Source of the DNA: Algoriphagus oliviformis | GTDB taxonomy: Bacteria > Bacteroidota > Bacteroidia > Cytophagales > Cyclobacteriaceae | Direction: 5' to 3' | Length of the DNA: 64,000 nt | NCBI RefSeq assembly: GCF_017254915.1 | Contig: NZ_JAFKCT010000004.1 | Coordinates: 186,001 to 250,000, forward strand | Shown: piece by piece, positions 43,522 to 52,624 of the stretch | Numbering within the stretch: the stretch's first letter is position 1 | How the letters are laid out: the number at the start of each line of letters is the position of its first letter | The notes under the pieces: generated by a model | The model's input: the letters and a program-made list of their open reading frames with translations, nothing else | What the model was told of the DNA's origin: nothing | Databases searched by the model: none | Translations under genes and position numbers: made by a program

Positions 43522-43890
43522 ATGAAATTAAAGCCTATAAAAACCGAAATGGACTACCAGGCAGCCCTGAGAAGGCTTGAGGAAATCTTTGATTCAAAAC
43601 TGGGCACACCCGAAGGGGACGAGCTGGAAATATTGAGCTTGCTCGTGGACGATTACGAAAACAAACACTATCCTATCGAAGCTCCTGATCCTATTGAGGC
43701 AATCAAGATCCGAATGGAAGAGCTTGAGCTCAAGCAAGTCGATCTAATCCCCGAAATGGGGGGCAAAAGCAGGGTCTCGGAAGTACTCAGCCGCAAACGC
43801 AAATTGACCGTGGATATGATCAGAAAGCTAAATACGCGACTCAATCTGTCTCCTAACCTTCTGATTCAGGACTATGAATTAGTGCGATAA
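43522..43890 (+). CDS. higA: HigA-type antitoxin (XRE HTH)
   Basis: 122 residues. N-terminal region (~1-60) with LLVDDYENKHYPIEAPDPIE, the usual HigA linker, then an HTH (KQVDLIPEMGGKSRVSEVLS, then RKRKL) and a final helix. It neutralises HigB and represses the operon through the upstream palindrome. Followed by a strong bidirectional terminator. Confidence 0.93.
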   Translation: MKLKPIKTEMDYQAALRRLEEIFDSKLGTPEGDELEILSLLVDDYENKHYPIEAPDPIEAIKIRMEELELKQVDLIPEMGGKSRVSEVLSRKRKLTVDMIRKLNTRLNLSPNLLIQDYELVR

Positions 43891-43916
43891 GAAACTTTTC
43901 CCCTCTCAAATCCATG

Positions 43917-43960
43917 TAAAAAGCCCTCCAAATGAAAATTTGGAGGGCTCTGTGTTTTAT
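43917..43960. terminator. Bidirectional terminator
   Basis: Perfect 12-bp stem AGCCCTCCAAAT / ATTTGGAGGGCT (43922-43949), loop GAAA, T-rich on both sides. Sits between convergent higA and galM-like genes. Confidence 0.92.
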
Positions 43961-43992
43961 ATATCATGGTTATCCGCTACTTCGCCGGTAGG

Positions 43993-44115
43993 CAGCCGTG
44001 ACAATTCGAAAGAACGCTAAAATTGGGGCTTTGCCTTACTTCGGTCATCGGTCATCGGTCTTCCAGCCCGATTGTTATTGGAAATTCGTTTACTGGCAGA
44101 AAAGCGTATATACAG
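43993..44115. repeat. ~140-bp intergenic repeat, copy 2
   Basis: Counterpart of 29920-30062, with TCGGTCATCGGTC in direct repeat and GGTCTTCCAGCCCGATTG. Again next to a minus-strand gene 3' end. Confidence 0.75.
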
Positions 44116-44120
44116 AAAAA

Positions 44121-45257
44121 CTATTTCTCCACCGAAAATCTGTACTCGATGGTATGCTCATATTTTTCGCCGGGGTTCAGCACCGGGCTGGGGAAGTTGT
44201 CGTGATGGATGGCGTCAGGCCAGTTTTGGGACTCTAGGCAAAATCCCCAATGCTTGCCATAGGTCTTTCCCTCCGCTCCAGCAAAGCCCTCCAGGAAATT
44301 ACCAGTATAGAACTGCACACCGACATTGTCCGAATACATGTCCATCACCCGGCCACTCTCAGGATGCCGCACCCGTACAAAATGGGTCATCTCATCTGAG
44401 GGCTCTCGTTTTATCACCATATTATGGTCAAACCCTCCCCCATTGGCCGCGATCTGCTCGCCGAGTATCTTTGGCGTACGGAAGTCGAATGGAGTTCCGG
44501 TCACGTCCTTGATCTCTCCGGTAGGGATCAGTTCCGCATCCACCGGCGTGTAGGCATCCGCCCAAAACTGGAACTCATGGTCTTGCACATCGCGCTTCAT
44601 ACCGCCCAGGTTGAAATAGGTGTGGTTGGTCAGGTTGAGGATGGTTTTTTGATCAGTTTCGCTTTCGAAGCGAATCCGCAGGGCATTGTCTGTGGTCAGT
44701 TCCATCCAAAGCGTGGTCTGCAGGTTGCCGGGATAGCCTTCCTCTCCGTCCACGCTCAGGTAGCTCATCTTTACGCCCACCACGGAGTCGTTGGTATAGG
44801 TCTCGGGAGTCCAGACTTTCTTGTTAAAGCCTTCGTTGCCGCCGTGGAGCGTGTTGTTTCCGTTGTTTTTGGCAAGTCCGTAGGTTTTGCCGTCGAGTTC
44901 AAACTTCGCCCCGCCGATCCGGTTGGCCACGCGACCAGCCGTCGCACCAAAAAACGGGTTGGCCTTAGTCAGGTATTCCTCTACCGTATCAAAGGTGAGG
45001 GCGATGTTTTCTTTGTTTCCGTTTTTGTCGGGGACGATGATCCGAGTGATTAGTCCACCGAAGTTTGACATTTCGACTTGCATGGTGCCGTTGTCCAGGA
45101 TGTATTGGAAAACGGGCTGGCCGGCATGTTCGGCCACTTGTTCTGCTTTGATCATGAGGTTGACTTCTTCTTTAATAGGTTCTTGGGTTGGTTTTTGGGC
45201 ACAGGAAAAAACTCCTGAAAGTGCGGCCGCTAGACCGAGAGTGGAAAGGTATTTCAT
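44121..45257 (-). CDS. Aldose 1-epimerase (galactose mutarotase), lipoprotein
   Basis: 378 residues. Lipoprotein signal (STLGLAAALSGVFSC). Mutarotase pattern: ATAGRVANRIGGAKF, NGNNTLHGGNEGFNKK, LTNHTYFNLGG (catalytic His) and CLESQNWPDAIHHDNFP (catalytic Glu). It interconverts alpha and beta anomers of a sugar in the periplasm. Probably monocistronic. Confidence 0.95.
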   Translation of the reverse strand: MKYLSTLGLAAALSGVFSCAQKPTQEPIKEEVNLMIKAEQVAEHAGQPVFQYILDNGTMQVEMSNFGGLITRIIVPDKNGNKENIALTFDTVEEYLTKANPFFGATAGRVANRIGGAKFELDGKTYGLAKNNGNNTLHGGNEGFNKKVWTPETYTNDSVVGVKMSYLSVDGEEGYPGNLQTTLWMELTTDNALRIRFESETDQKTILNLTNHTYFNLGGMKRDVQDHEFQFWADAYTPVDAELIPTGEIKDVTGTPFDFRTPKILGEQIAANGGGFDHNMVIKREPSDEMTHFVRVRHPESGRVMDMYSDNVGVQFYTGNFLEGFAGAEGKTYGKHWGFCLESQNWPDAIHHDNFPSPVLNPGEKYEHTIEYRFSVEK

Positions 45258-45403
45258 TGGTTAAGGGTTGAAATGTGGTAAAGTGTCAAAGTTGAAAAGT
45301 GGCTTCTGGATTTGGGAGTGAGTATTCAAGAGACGCGAGATTGAAGATTCGCCAAGATTGGAAATTTACCTTCGTTTATCCGCAAATCCCAAATCAAAAA
45401 ACC

Positions 45404-46771
45404 CTATTGCCTGCCGTATTTCTGGCGGATCTTTTCGAGCTGTTGGTTCAGCTCGTCCTGCGGGATCAGCTTTCCCTGGACCATGATCGCCTGGGGCTTT
45501 TGCATGGTCACCAAATCTTCCAGCGGATTCTTTTCCACCAGCACAAACTCAGCGGCAGCACCTGGCTTCAGCACGCCCCAATTCCCGCTTTCCTCAAAAT
45601 AATCCGCACAGTTCACCGAACCGGTTTTCAGGATTTCATAATTGGACATGCCCGCCTTGGACATGGACTGGATCTCGCGATGGATGGAAAAGCCCGGCAC
45701 GTTAAACACCTGCGGGGAATCCGAGCTCATGATCATCGGCACGCCTGCACGATGAAGATCGAGAAAAAGCTTTTGGCGAAACTCCAGATAGGGCTTCACC
45801 TTGGCTTCCGTAAGCACGCCATTTCCTTCCAGCTGGCTTTTTGTATTATACCACTGCGTCACCATGAGCCCAGGAAGGAAGGCCATCTCCGGCTGCTGCC
45901 GAAGCTCGTGGGCCGGCTGAAACCCAAAATAACGCTCAAAAAGCGTCATGGTCGGTGCGATCCAAGTTTTGCTCTCCAGGCAAAGCTGGATCAGTCCGGC
46001 AAGTTTGGCTTGATCCACTTGGCCGACCAAATTCATGTTGAAAGGACCGGAGACGGTGGGGTCGATCGTCGTCCCATCCGGCAACATGGCTTCGAGAAAT
46101 CCGTCGATATGCTCCACCGAACGGTAGCCGTTTTTCACCGAAGTGACCAAGCCGACATCCAGGGAAACATGGCCTCCATAGTAAATCCCGACTTTTTTGG
46201 CTTCATCCGCTATCGCCAGAAATTTCGGCGTGTCCAGCCCCGGGTGCAGCTTTAGGTGATCGTATCCGGCGGCTTTTTGCTCCCGCACCATTTGCCGACC
46301 AGACTCGGGATCGGCGACCGAAGAGCCGTTGAGCGACGGGCCCGAGATGAACATCCGTGGGCCGGGCACTTCTCCTTTTTCCACTTTTTCCTTCAGCGCC
46401 AAATGCGACTCGTGCCCCAGCATGCTGCGAATCCGCAGGACGCCGTTGGCGAGGTAGAGCCAGAGCACCTCCTCCTGAAACTCCGGCCCAAACTGGTCCG
46501 GATTGGGCAGGTGGGCGTGAAACTCCGCCAAACCCGGAAACACATACATCCTTTGACCGTCCATCCTCTGGACACCGGACACGGAGATCTCCGCCTCAGG
46601 CGCGATCTGCACGATCATGCCATCCTTCACATAGATTGCATGATCTTCCAGGACCTTGTCATCCAGCATGGTGACCACGTTGACGTGATTGATGAGGAGC
46701 TCTTGGGAAAAGGCTGGCGCAAAAAAAAGGGCCAAAAAAGCCAGGGACAGCAGGAGTTTAAAAGTTTTCAT
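45404..46771 (-). CDS. Secreted amidohydrolase family protein
   Basis: 455 residues from the Met at 46771, where a signal peptide begins (LLLSLAFLALFFAPAFSQ). Amidohydrolase superfamily: LAEFHAHLPNPDQ (H-x-H metal ligands), YGGHVSLDVG, and MIMSSDSPQVFNVPG (late Asp), followed by the small composite beta domain. Likely an imidazolonepropionase/prolidase-type cyclic amide or dipeptide hydrolase acting outside the cytoplasm; the substrate is unknown. Confidence 0.88.
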   Translation of the reverse strand: MKTFKLLLSLAFLALFFAPAFSQELLINHVNVVTMLDDKVLEDHAIYVKDGMIVQIAPEAEISVSGVQRMDGQRMYVFPGLAEFHAHLPNPDQFGPEFQEEVLWLYLANGVLRIRSMLGHESHLALKEKVEKGEVPGPRMFISGPSLNGSSVADPESGRQMVREQKAAGYDHLKLHPGLDTPKFLAIADEAKKVGIYYGGHVSLDVGLVTSVKNGYRSVEHIDGFLEAMLPDGTTIDPTVSGPFNMNLVGQVDQAKLAGLIQLCLESKTWIAPTMTLFERYFGFQPAHELRQQPEMAFLPGLMVTQWYNTKSQLEGNGVLTEAKVKPYLEFRQKLFLDLHRAGVPMIMSSDSPQVFNVPGFSIHREIQSMSKAGMSNYEILKTGSVNCADYFEESGNWGVLKPGAAAEFVLVEKNPLEDLVTMQKPQAIMVQGKLIPQDELNQQLEKIRQKYGRQ

Positions 46772-46789
46772 GGGAGGCGCTTCGGGTTC

Positions 46790-46965
46790 GAAACTTAAGA
46801 TCGTCCTTTCGGATTTTGAAACCAATCCGGGGGTGGATTTTATTTCCCACAGATTCTCACGGATTTCTCCACAGATTCACACGGAGCGAAGCCGAATGGG
46901 CCAAATCTGTGCTTGATCTGTGTCTTTTTTCTGTGTCAATCCGTGGGCTATTTTCTCCTATCTAG
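46790..46965. repeat. Intergenic CACGGATTTC/CACAGATT repeats
   Basis: 46772-47091 has no gene. 46840-46960 repeats TCCCACAGATT, CACGGATTTC, CTGTGTC and ATCCGTGGGC, the family seen at 15355-15470. The remainder before the 47035 terminator shows nothing further. Confidence 0.6.
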
Positions 46966-47034
46966 CAAGACTGCGTAAGACTCGATAGCTAATCTTAGCA
47001 CCCCTCCCGCTCTGTGAGATAAAAGAACCGAAAA

Positions 47035-47064
47035 TCAAAAAAGGGCTGGATCACTCCAGCCCTT
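47035..47064 (-). terminator. Terminator of toxin-antitoxin operon
   Basis: AAGGGCTGGA / TCCAGCCCTT 10-bp stem with loop TCAC; T run on the minus strand at 47035-47040. Confidence 0.92.
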
Positions 47065-47091
47065 CCGTTTGCAAAAAAAGCCATGAAAAGA

Positions 47092-47391
47092 TCACAACTC
47101 CACGCTGATGTGAAGCTTGCCGCCTAGACCTTCCTCCACGATTTTTCTTAGCGTGGATATTCGCACATCGCTGACTGCCCGCTCGATTTTGGAAATATAG
47201 GTTCGCTTCACATTTAATCGATTGGCGAGTTGTTCTTGGGTCATATCGGCCTTTATTCTGGCATCTTTCACCAGTTCGGCGATCATATACGCTTGGGTCC
47301 TTTCTTCAAAGTCTTCGCGGGACGGAGAGCCCGGACTTCCGTACTTCTGGTCCAAATGTTCAGCGATTGTTTTTGGATAGCTTGTCTTCAT
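47092..47391 (-). CDS. XRE antitoxin of RelE/HigB-type pair
   Basis: 99 residues. An N-terminal tail (KTIAEHLDQKYGSPGSPSRE), then an HTH with MTQEQLANRLNVKRTYISKI and ISTLRKIVEEGLGGKLHISV. Its first 32 bases overlap the toxin gene, which precedes it. Typical HigA-type antitoxin/repressor. Confidence 0.9.
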   Translation of the reverse strand: MKTSYPKTIAEHLDQKYGSPGSPSREDFEERTQAYMIAELVKDARIKADMTQEQLANRLNVKRTYISKIERAVSDVRISTLRKIVEEGLGGKLHISVEL

Positions 47392-47701
47392 AATATTCCT
47401 TTCTTATACGCTTAGCTTTGTCAAGTTCATTTTTAGGAGTCTTTTGGCTTTTCTTCTGAAACCCATTGAGCAAGATCACCAGCTTGCCTTCATCGAAGAA
47501 ACAGAAGATCCTAAAGATATCACTCGCAACTTTTACCCGGATCTCATAGATTCCATCATCCAAGTGCTTAAAAAACTTCTCTGGAACCCGCTGGACGGTG
47601 ATCACGATATTCAAGACGTAATCAATCTTTTCCTTGACCGAATCCTTCTGTTCGTCATAAAACTCCCAGAAATAGTCCCTGTAAACCTCGATGATCCGCA
47701 T
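47360..47701 (-). CDS. RelE/ParE-superfamily toxin (HigB/phage Gp49-like)
   Basis: 113 residues from the Met at 47701 (the open frame to 47725 crosses the promoter). Central GIYEIRVKVASDIFRIFCFF then DEGKLVILLNGFQKKSQKTP mark the Gp49-like HigB type, followed by the usual Lys-rich end KAKRIRKEYYEDKL. A translation-dependent RNase in relatives. Overlaps the antitoxin start. Confidence 0.9.
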   Translation of the reverse strand: MRIIEVYRDYFWEFYDEQKDSVKEKIDYVLNIVITVQRVPEKFFKHLDDGIYEIRVKVASDIFRIFCFFDEGKLVILLNGFQKKSQKTPKNELDKAKRIRKEYYEDKLSKNNR

Positions 47702-47712
47702 AGCTATTACAG

Positions 47713-47731
47713 CAAAAGTAACCAATTGGTT
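47713..47731 (-). promoter_or_regulatory. Promoter and palindromic operator of the second toxin-antitoxin pair
   Basis: On the minus strand TACTTTTG (47720-47713) is an exact TAnnTTTG -7 element 11 bp before the toxin ATG. The perfect 12-bp palindrome AACCAATTGGTT (47720-47731) touches it and is a likely antitoxin-binding site. Confidence 0.65.
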
Positions 47732-47779
47732 TCTTTAAAAATCTATTCCCCCATCATTTTGTACCCACATCAATACCAA

Positions 47780-48335
47780 ACCCCTGCTTTCGAAAAGACG
47801 CAGAGGCAGGAGGTAAAATCTCGTCGAAGCCTTTGTGTTCTACGGCAAGATCAGCGCGAAGTGCAAAAAACGAGCCCAAACGTCCTTGGGTTTTGGCGAA
47901 AACTGAAAAACTCCCTTGACATCCCTTCGGCCAAAACTCCCCAAGTCACCTTCCAACGCGACAACCCTGGGGTTAAAACCCTAGGCTACCGAGCTGCCGC
48001 CCCAGTGGGGCTGTGAATCCGACCTCCCACTTTGGTGGGAAAGAAATGGATTTCCCAGATCGCCTCCTTTTTCTCTGCACTCTGTGGTAAAAAAGTAACC
48101 GCAAGGATTCTAGCCGCAAGTGCGCCATGGACGCAAAGAGGCTTCGCCTGCTCCTCCGGAAACCGTTTTTTCACCACAGAGAAAAAAGAGGAAAGGGAGA
48201 TTTTTGATTTTGGACTTTGCGGCTCTCCGTCTCTGCGAGAAAAGAGCTCTCGCAAAGCCGCTGAGGCGCAAAGTTTTTCTCCCATTTCTCCGCGAACTCT
48301 GGGGTGAAAAAAAACCAGCTTCTGGAAAAGCAAGA
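47780..48335. repeat. Long interspersed intergenic repeat, single diverged copy
   Basis: 47740-48335 has no gene. It contains, in order, GCGCGAAGTGCAAAAA, TTGGGTTTTGGCGAAAACTG, CGGCCAAAACT, the hairpin CCTGGGGTTAAAACCCTAGG (47966-47985), a GCCCCAGTGGGGC element, and CTCTGTGGTAAAAAAG. This is the same order as in the 338-bp units at 55.3-56.35 kb. 48060-48300 adds CACAGAG and GCTGAGGCGCAAAG words. Confidence 0.8.
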
Positions 48336-48336
48336 C

Positions 48337-48365
48337 AAAAAAAGGGCTGAGTTTCCCCAGCCCTT
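48337..48365 (-). terminator. Terminator of gntK-gnd fusion gene
   Basis: AGGGCTG and CAGCCCT arms around 48343-48364 with a long T run on the minus strand. Confidence 0.8.
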
Positions 48366-48387
48366 CGTAAATCAAAAATCTCAAATC

Positions 48388-50283
48388 TTAAATCCAGTTG
48401 GTGTGGTAAAACTTCCCACTTGCATCATCCTTGCGCTGATAGGTGTGCGCACCGAAGTAGTCACGCTGGGCCTGGATCACTGAGGCGGAAGATTCCGCCG
48501 TGATTCTACCCAAGAGGTAGTTGATCCCTGCGCTCATGACTGGCAAGGCAAAGCCATGAGTCAAGCCCAAACCAACCAATTCAGCCAGTGCTTTTCTACC
48601 TGAAATGACCTGCTCCTTCACTCCTGCCGTCTCGAAGAAGGACACGGAGTCGGAGTAGTTGGCAGAGATGTTTTCCATCAATCCGGAGCGGATGATACAG
48701 CCATTCGTCCAGATGCGGGAGATTTCGTTGAAATTGAGTTTCCAGTCTTTCGTGTCAGAAACGGTTTTCATCAGGCGGAAACCCACCTCATGGTTGATGA
48801 TCCGAGCCAAAGAGTAGGCAGCTTTGATTTTTGGCAGCCAGGATTCCAGAGAATCTTCGACTTTTTGGAATTCGTGCTGGAAGGTCTTGGAGAAGGCGAC
48901 GCGCATGGCTTTTTCCCCGGAAACTCCACGGGCATTCACGGATTCTGCCAGCGGGCTGTATGGAATCCCGTACTCCAAAGCGGTAGTCAATGACCAAGCG
49001 CCGGTTCCTTTTTGACCGGCTTGATCCAATATTTTATCGAGCAGCAGCGCTCCGTCTTCCTTGAAAAGCAACAAATCAGCGGTGATCTCCAGAAGGAAGG
49101 ACTTCAGTTCTCCCTTGCCCCAATCGGCAAAAATCGCCGAAACCTGCTCAGCAGTGCAACCAAATCCAAAGCGCAGCAAGTGCGTCAGCTCCGCCAAAAC
49201 CTGCATCTCTCCATACTCGATGGAGTTGTGCACCATCTTGATGAAGTGGCCCGAGCCTCCCGGCCCGACATAGGTCACGCAGGGCTTGCCGTCCTTGTCT
49301 TTGGCAGAGATCCTTCCTAGGAAATCCTCCACCATCGCATAGCCCTCGGCATTGCCGCCCGGCATGATGGATGGGCCTTTTCGGGCGCCTTCCTCACCTC
49401 CGGATACGCCCATGGGCAGGAAGTGCATGCCGACTTCCCTCAGTCTCTCGACTCTTCTTTCGGAGTCTTTGTAGAACGAGTTGCCGCCGTCGATGACCAG
49501 GTCGTCCTTTTCCAAGATCGGAATCAGGGCATCCAGCTGGGCATCGATAGCCGCGCCCGCAGGGATCATCATGAGGATACGACGTGGCTTTTCCAGCGAA
49601 TCGACAAACTTCTGGAGGTCTTCGAACGCCGCGGTATTGGAAAACTCTGGGTTTTCGTCGACCACTTTCTGGGCGACGCCCTCTTCTTTTCCGGCTACAT
49701 ATCGGTTGTAAAGTGACACGGAAACGCCTTTTTCGGCCAGGTTGAGTGCCAGGCTTTTGCCCATGACACCCATTCCGATCACGCCCATTTGCATGTTCAT
49801 AGGTTGAGTTTTTAGGTAGTGTAGGGACGCGTCGAGCAGCTGCTCCGGAGTCCCGGTGATATCCAAAAGATAGCCTGTCAGCGGTTTTTCCCAAAGGGCA
49901 ATCTGCGAATCGAGCATTCCCGCCTTCATGAAGTGGTTTTGCCGGGCAGACATCCGCTCCCAGATCAGGTCACGGTCGCCAGTGAGGTGTATCCAGCGGA
50001 TGCTTGGCGACACGGAGAGCATTTTCCGATAGGAATTTTTCAGTGCCGAGCAGGTCAAAACGGCGCCGCCGCTTTTCCCAGACTCCACCAGCTGATCGGC
50101 CATAGCCTGCAGCCAAGGAATGCGGTCTTCGTCGGTCAGGGGATGGCCCGCGCTCATCTTGGCGACGTTGGCCGCGGGATGAAACTGATCCGCATCGAAA
50201 AAGGGAAGGCCGAGCCGTTCGGCAAGTAGCGCCCCGAGGGTGGATTTACCCGTCCCCGATACGCCGGTGACAATGACAAGCAT
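48388..50283 (-). CDS. Bifunctional gluconokinase/6-phosphogluconate dehydrogenase
   Basis: 631 residues. Residues 1-~158 are a complete gluconokinase (Walker A GVSGTGKST at 7-15, FFDADQFHP, LTCSALKNSYR). From Met162 (49800) a full-length 470-residue 6-phosphogluconate dehydrogenase begins with the Rossmann motif GVIGMGVMGKSL and includes VIDGGNSFYKDSE, GVSGGEEGARKGPS and GSGHFIKMVHNSIEYG (catalytic Lys/Asn). The fusion would phosphorylate gluconate and oxidise the product to ribulose-5-phosphate, CO2 and NADPH in one chain. The Met at the junction could also allow separate translation of the dehydrogenase. No stop or frameshift lies between the parts. Confidence 0.93.
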   Translation of the reverse strand: MLVIVTGVSGTGKSTLGALLAERLGLPFFDADQFHPAANVAKMSAGHPLTDEDRIPWLQAMADQLVESGKSGGAVLTCSALKNSYRKMLSVSPSIRWIHLTGDRDLIWERMSARQNHFMKAGMLDSQIALWEKPLTGYLLDITGTPEQLLDASLHYLKTQPMNMQMGVIGMGVMGKSLALNLAEKGVSVSLYNRYVAGKEEGVAQKVVDENPEFSNTAAFEDLQKFVDSLEKPRRILMMIPAGAAIDAQLDALIPILEKDDLVIDGGNSFYKDSERRVERLREVGMHFLPMGVSGGEEGARKGPSIMPGGNAEGYAMVEDFLGRISAKDKDGKPCVTYVGPGGSGHFIKMVHNSIEYGEMQVLAELTHLLRFGFGCTAEQVSAIFADWGKGELKSFLLEITADLLLFKEDGALLLDKILDQAGQKGTGAWSLTTALEYGIPYSPLAESVNARGVSGEKAMRVAFSKTFQHEFQKVEDSLESWLPKIKAAYSLARIINHEVGFRLMKTVSDTKDWKLNFNEISRIWTNGCIIRSGLMENISANYSDSVSFFETAGVKEQVISGRKALAELVGLGLTHGFALPVMSAGINYLLGRITAESSASVIQAQRDYFGAHTYQRKDDASGKFYHTNWI

Positions 50284-50350
50284 GGGGCGAAGTTAATTTA
50301 TTTGCAGTCAACCGCACAGCGGAAAAACGAAATAGTCGGACTCGGACAGC

Positions 50351-51367
50351 TCATTTGAAATCCGCGACCTTCATCCCTTTTCTAAAGGTGTCAAAGCCAA
50401 ACATCGTAGGCTCGTAGCTGCCGACGATAGCCACGTTCAGCTCAGGGCTGATGGTCTCGGGCATATCCAGCAGCCAAAACGACGCGTTGACGACCAGTCT
50501 TCTGAGATCCTCGCTTTGGAAGCCCAGGGAAGACCCCATAGTGGAAGCGAAGGCCATTCCCTGCTTGCCGCCCTCGATTTGGTATGGTTTGGTCCAGGCG
50601 ATGGGCATCACGGACTTTTTCCACATCAGGGGAGCCTTGTCGTCCATCCCAGCGGTAGACTGTCCATAGATCAGGATTTCCGCCTCGGCGGGCAGGCCCT
50701 TGATGCCGTACACGTCCTCCGGCACCCAGATGTCATCCACACCGCGGAGTACGGGATGATCGTTCATTTGCGCTACGCCGTTGATCAGGGAGCGGGATCC
50801 CTCTTTGCCGTGTATGCCGTGGTGGTTGACCCAGGTTTCTCCAAAGATCCGCTTGCCAAAGCCCTGTTCCCAACCGGCCTCTTTTCCATTCCAAGACCAC
50901 TTGGCATAGGGAGAAGTCTTGTCCTTTTGGTAGGCAAAAGCATGGGTCGAAGTGCGAAGACCAATGATCGGCTTGCCTGCCTTGAGGAAGTTTTCGATGT
51001 ATTTCGTCTGCGCGTCTGGCAACTCGCGGAAGCGGATCAGTAGGATCATCAGATCGGCTGTTTCCAGGTGTTCCAGTCCGGGGATGTTGTTTTGGTAGTT
51101 GGGCACGATGTCCCCGCTGCTCGGTTCGATGGGAAAAAGTACCGTGGTCTTGAAGCCGTGATGCTCAGCGAGGATTTTGGCCAGCATGGGCATGGACTCC
51201 TCGGACCGGTATTCGTCGTCACCGGCCACCAGGACGATGTGTTTGCCCTTGCCTGGCCCGGCTTTGCCTTCGTATTGGAGAAAAGTTCGGCCGTTTTGCG
51301 CACAGGCCATGAGGCTAAAAGACGCCAGAATGAAACTGAAAATCAGGCTTTTGAAAAGGATTCGCAT
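50351..51367 (-). CDS. ThuA domain lipoprotein
   Basis: 338 residues. Lipoprotein signal (FSFILASFSLMAC). ThuA fold of the glutamine-amidotransferase-like type: IVLVAGDDEYRSEESMPMLA, LLIRFRELPDAQ, GKPIIGLRTSTHAFAYQKD and GETWVNHHGIHGKEGSRS. ThuA proteins occur in sugar-utilisation loci and their reaction is unclear. Same strand as the DUF808 gene upstream, but 94 bp apart. Confidence 0.88.
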   Translation of the reverse strand: MRILFKSLIFSFILASFSLMACAQNGRTFLQYEGKAGPGKGKHIVLVAGDDEYRSEESMPMLAKILAEHHGFKTTVLFPIEPSSGDIVPNYQNNIPGLEHLETADLMILLIRFRELPDAQTKYIENFLKAGKPIIGLRTSTHAFAYQKDKTSPYAKWSWNGKEAGWEQGFGKRIFGETWVNHHGIHGKEGSRSLINGVAQMNDHPVLRGVDDIWVPEDVYGIKGLPAEAEILIYGQSTAGMDDKAPLMWKKSVMPIAWTKPYQIEGGKQGMAFASTMGSSLGFQSEDLRRLVVNASFWLLDMPETISPELNVAIVGSYEPTMFGFDTFRKGMKVADFK

Positions 51368-51460
51368 ACAATATGTTGTTTTGACAGGGTTTATGTCCCA
51401 AAATTCCGGCCATCAAAATAGGCCTTTTGGACGAACAAGGCTCGGAAAATCCGGATTCGA

Positions 51461-52330
51461 TTATTTTTTCTTGAAAATCTTTTTGACCGCAGACAGCAGA
51501 AGCAAGACTGCAAAGCCCACGACCAAGCCGATCAGGAACTCCTTCACGATCCCAGGCCAGGACTCCAGCAGGTGGTGGAAAAAGTCTATGTTGTGCGCGA
51601 AAATCCCCCCTGACACCAGCAGCAGGGCGATGGTCCCAATAAAGCCCAAGGCCCTGATCAACTTTGGCAAGGCATTGACCAGCAAGAGGCCTACTTTGTC
51701 GGAAAAGCTGTCTTCCTTCTCATTGAGCGCAATCAGCTTAGCCCCAAACTCGTCCATCCGAACGATCAACCCTACGATCCCATAGACACCCACGGTAGCT
51801 ACCAATGCAATGATGGTGACGACTATGATCTGGGTGGACAACGGTTCGCCGACTACCGTACCCAAGGCTATGATGATAATCTCAACTGAAAGGATGAAAT
51901 CCGTAGTGATGGCGGACTTGATTTTCTTTTTCTCCAATGCCAAAACCTCCTCTTCGGTGATGTTTTCGTCCACCTTCTCCGCCGACTCATGAGGATGGGG
52001 TACAAAGTATTCGTAAATCTTTTCGGCCCCCTCATAGGCCAGGTAGAGCCCGCCCAACACAAGAATGATGGTGACGGCCACCGGCAAAAATGCGCTCAGC
52101 AAGAAGGCAAAAGGCAATATGATCGCTTTGTTCAGCAGCGAGCCCTTGGTAATCGCCCATAGCACGGGCAGCTCCCGATCGGAGACAAAGCCCGAGGCTT
52201 TCTCCGCGTTCACCGCCAGGTCATCCCCCAAAATCCCGGCGGTCTTCTTTGCCGCCACTTTACTTATCACTGCCACATCGTCCATCAGTGTGGCGATATC
52301 ATCCAACAGTGCAAAAAGTCCAGAAGCCAT
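51461..52330 (-). CDS. DUF808 (YedI-like) inner-membrane protein
   Basis: 289 residues with about seven membrane helices. The start MASGLFALLDDIATLMDDVA and VSKVAAKKTAGILGDDLAVN are the DUF808 signature. Function unknown; sometimes annotated as a putative transporter. Confidence 0.92.
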   Translation of the reverse strand: MASGLFALLDDIATLMDDVAVISKVAAKKTAGILGDDLAVNAEKASGFVSDRELPVLWAITKGSLLNKAIILPFAFLLSAFLPVAVTIILVLGGLYLAYEGAEKIYEYFVPHPHESAEKVDENITEEEVLALEKKKIKSAITTDFILSVEIIIIALGTVVGEPLSTQIIVVTIIALVATVGVYGIVGLIVRMDEFGAKLIALNEKEDSFSDKVGLLLVNALPKLIRALGFIGTIALLLVSGGIFAHNIDFFHHLLESWPGIVKEFLIGLVVGFAVLLLLSAVKKIFKKK

Positions 52331-52624
52331 TCTTAGTTGTGGTTTTTGATTTACGATTTGCGAAGTAAAGGAAATCGAAAGGAATATACGATCTAAGAAG
52401 TACGATTTGCGAAGTACGCCCCGATAGTCATCGGGATACGGCGCTTCCGTCTTCGGTCTCCCATCCTCGATCTTTCAATACGAAATACGGACGGCTGAGT
52501 ACGTTGGTGCCGATTTGTCGGGAATCGGCCGCGCTACTTTCCCTCCTTCCCACTTTGCCAGCTTCGGCGCTTCGTCTCACTACTTTACCACTTTACCACT
52601 CCAATTTTCCAATCTTCAAATTTT
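52331..52624. repeat. Intergenic ACGATTTGCGAAGTACG repeats
   Basis: No gene. 52346-52415 repeats GATTTGCGAAGTA and related words in direct copies; 52420-52440 has CCCCGATAGTCATCGGG (palindromic); 52440-52500 the CTTCGGTCTCCC family. Similar ACGATTTACG words are at 38850. Confidence 0.6.
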
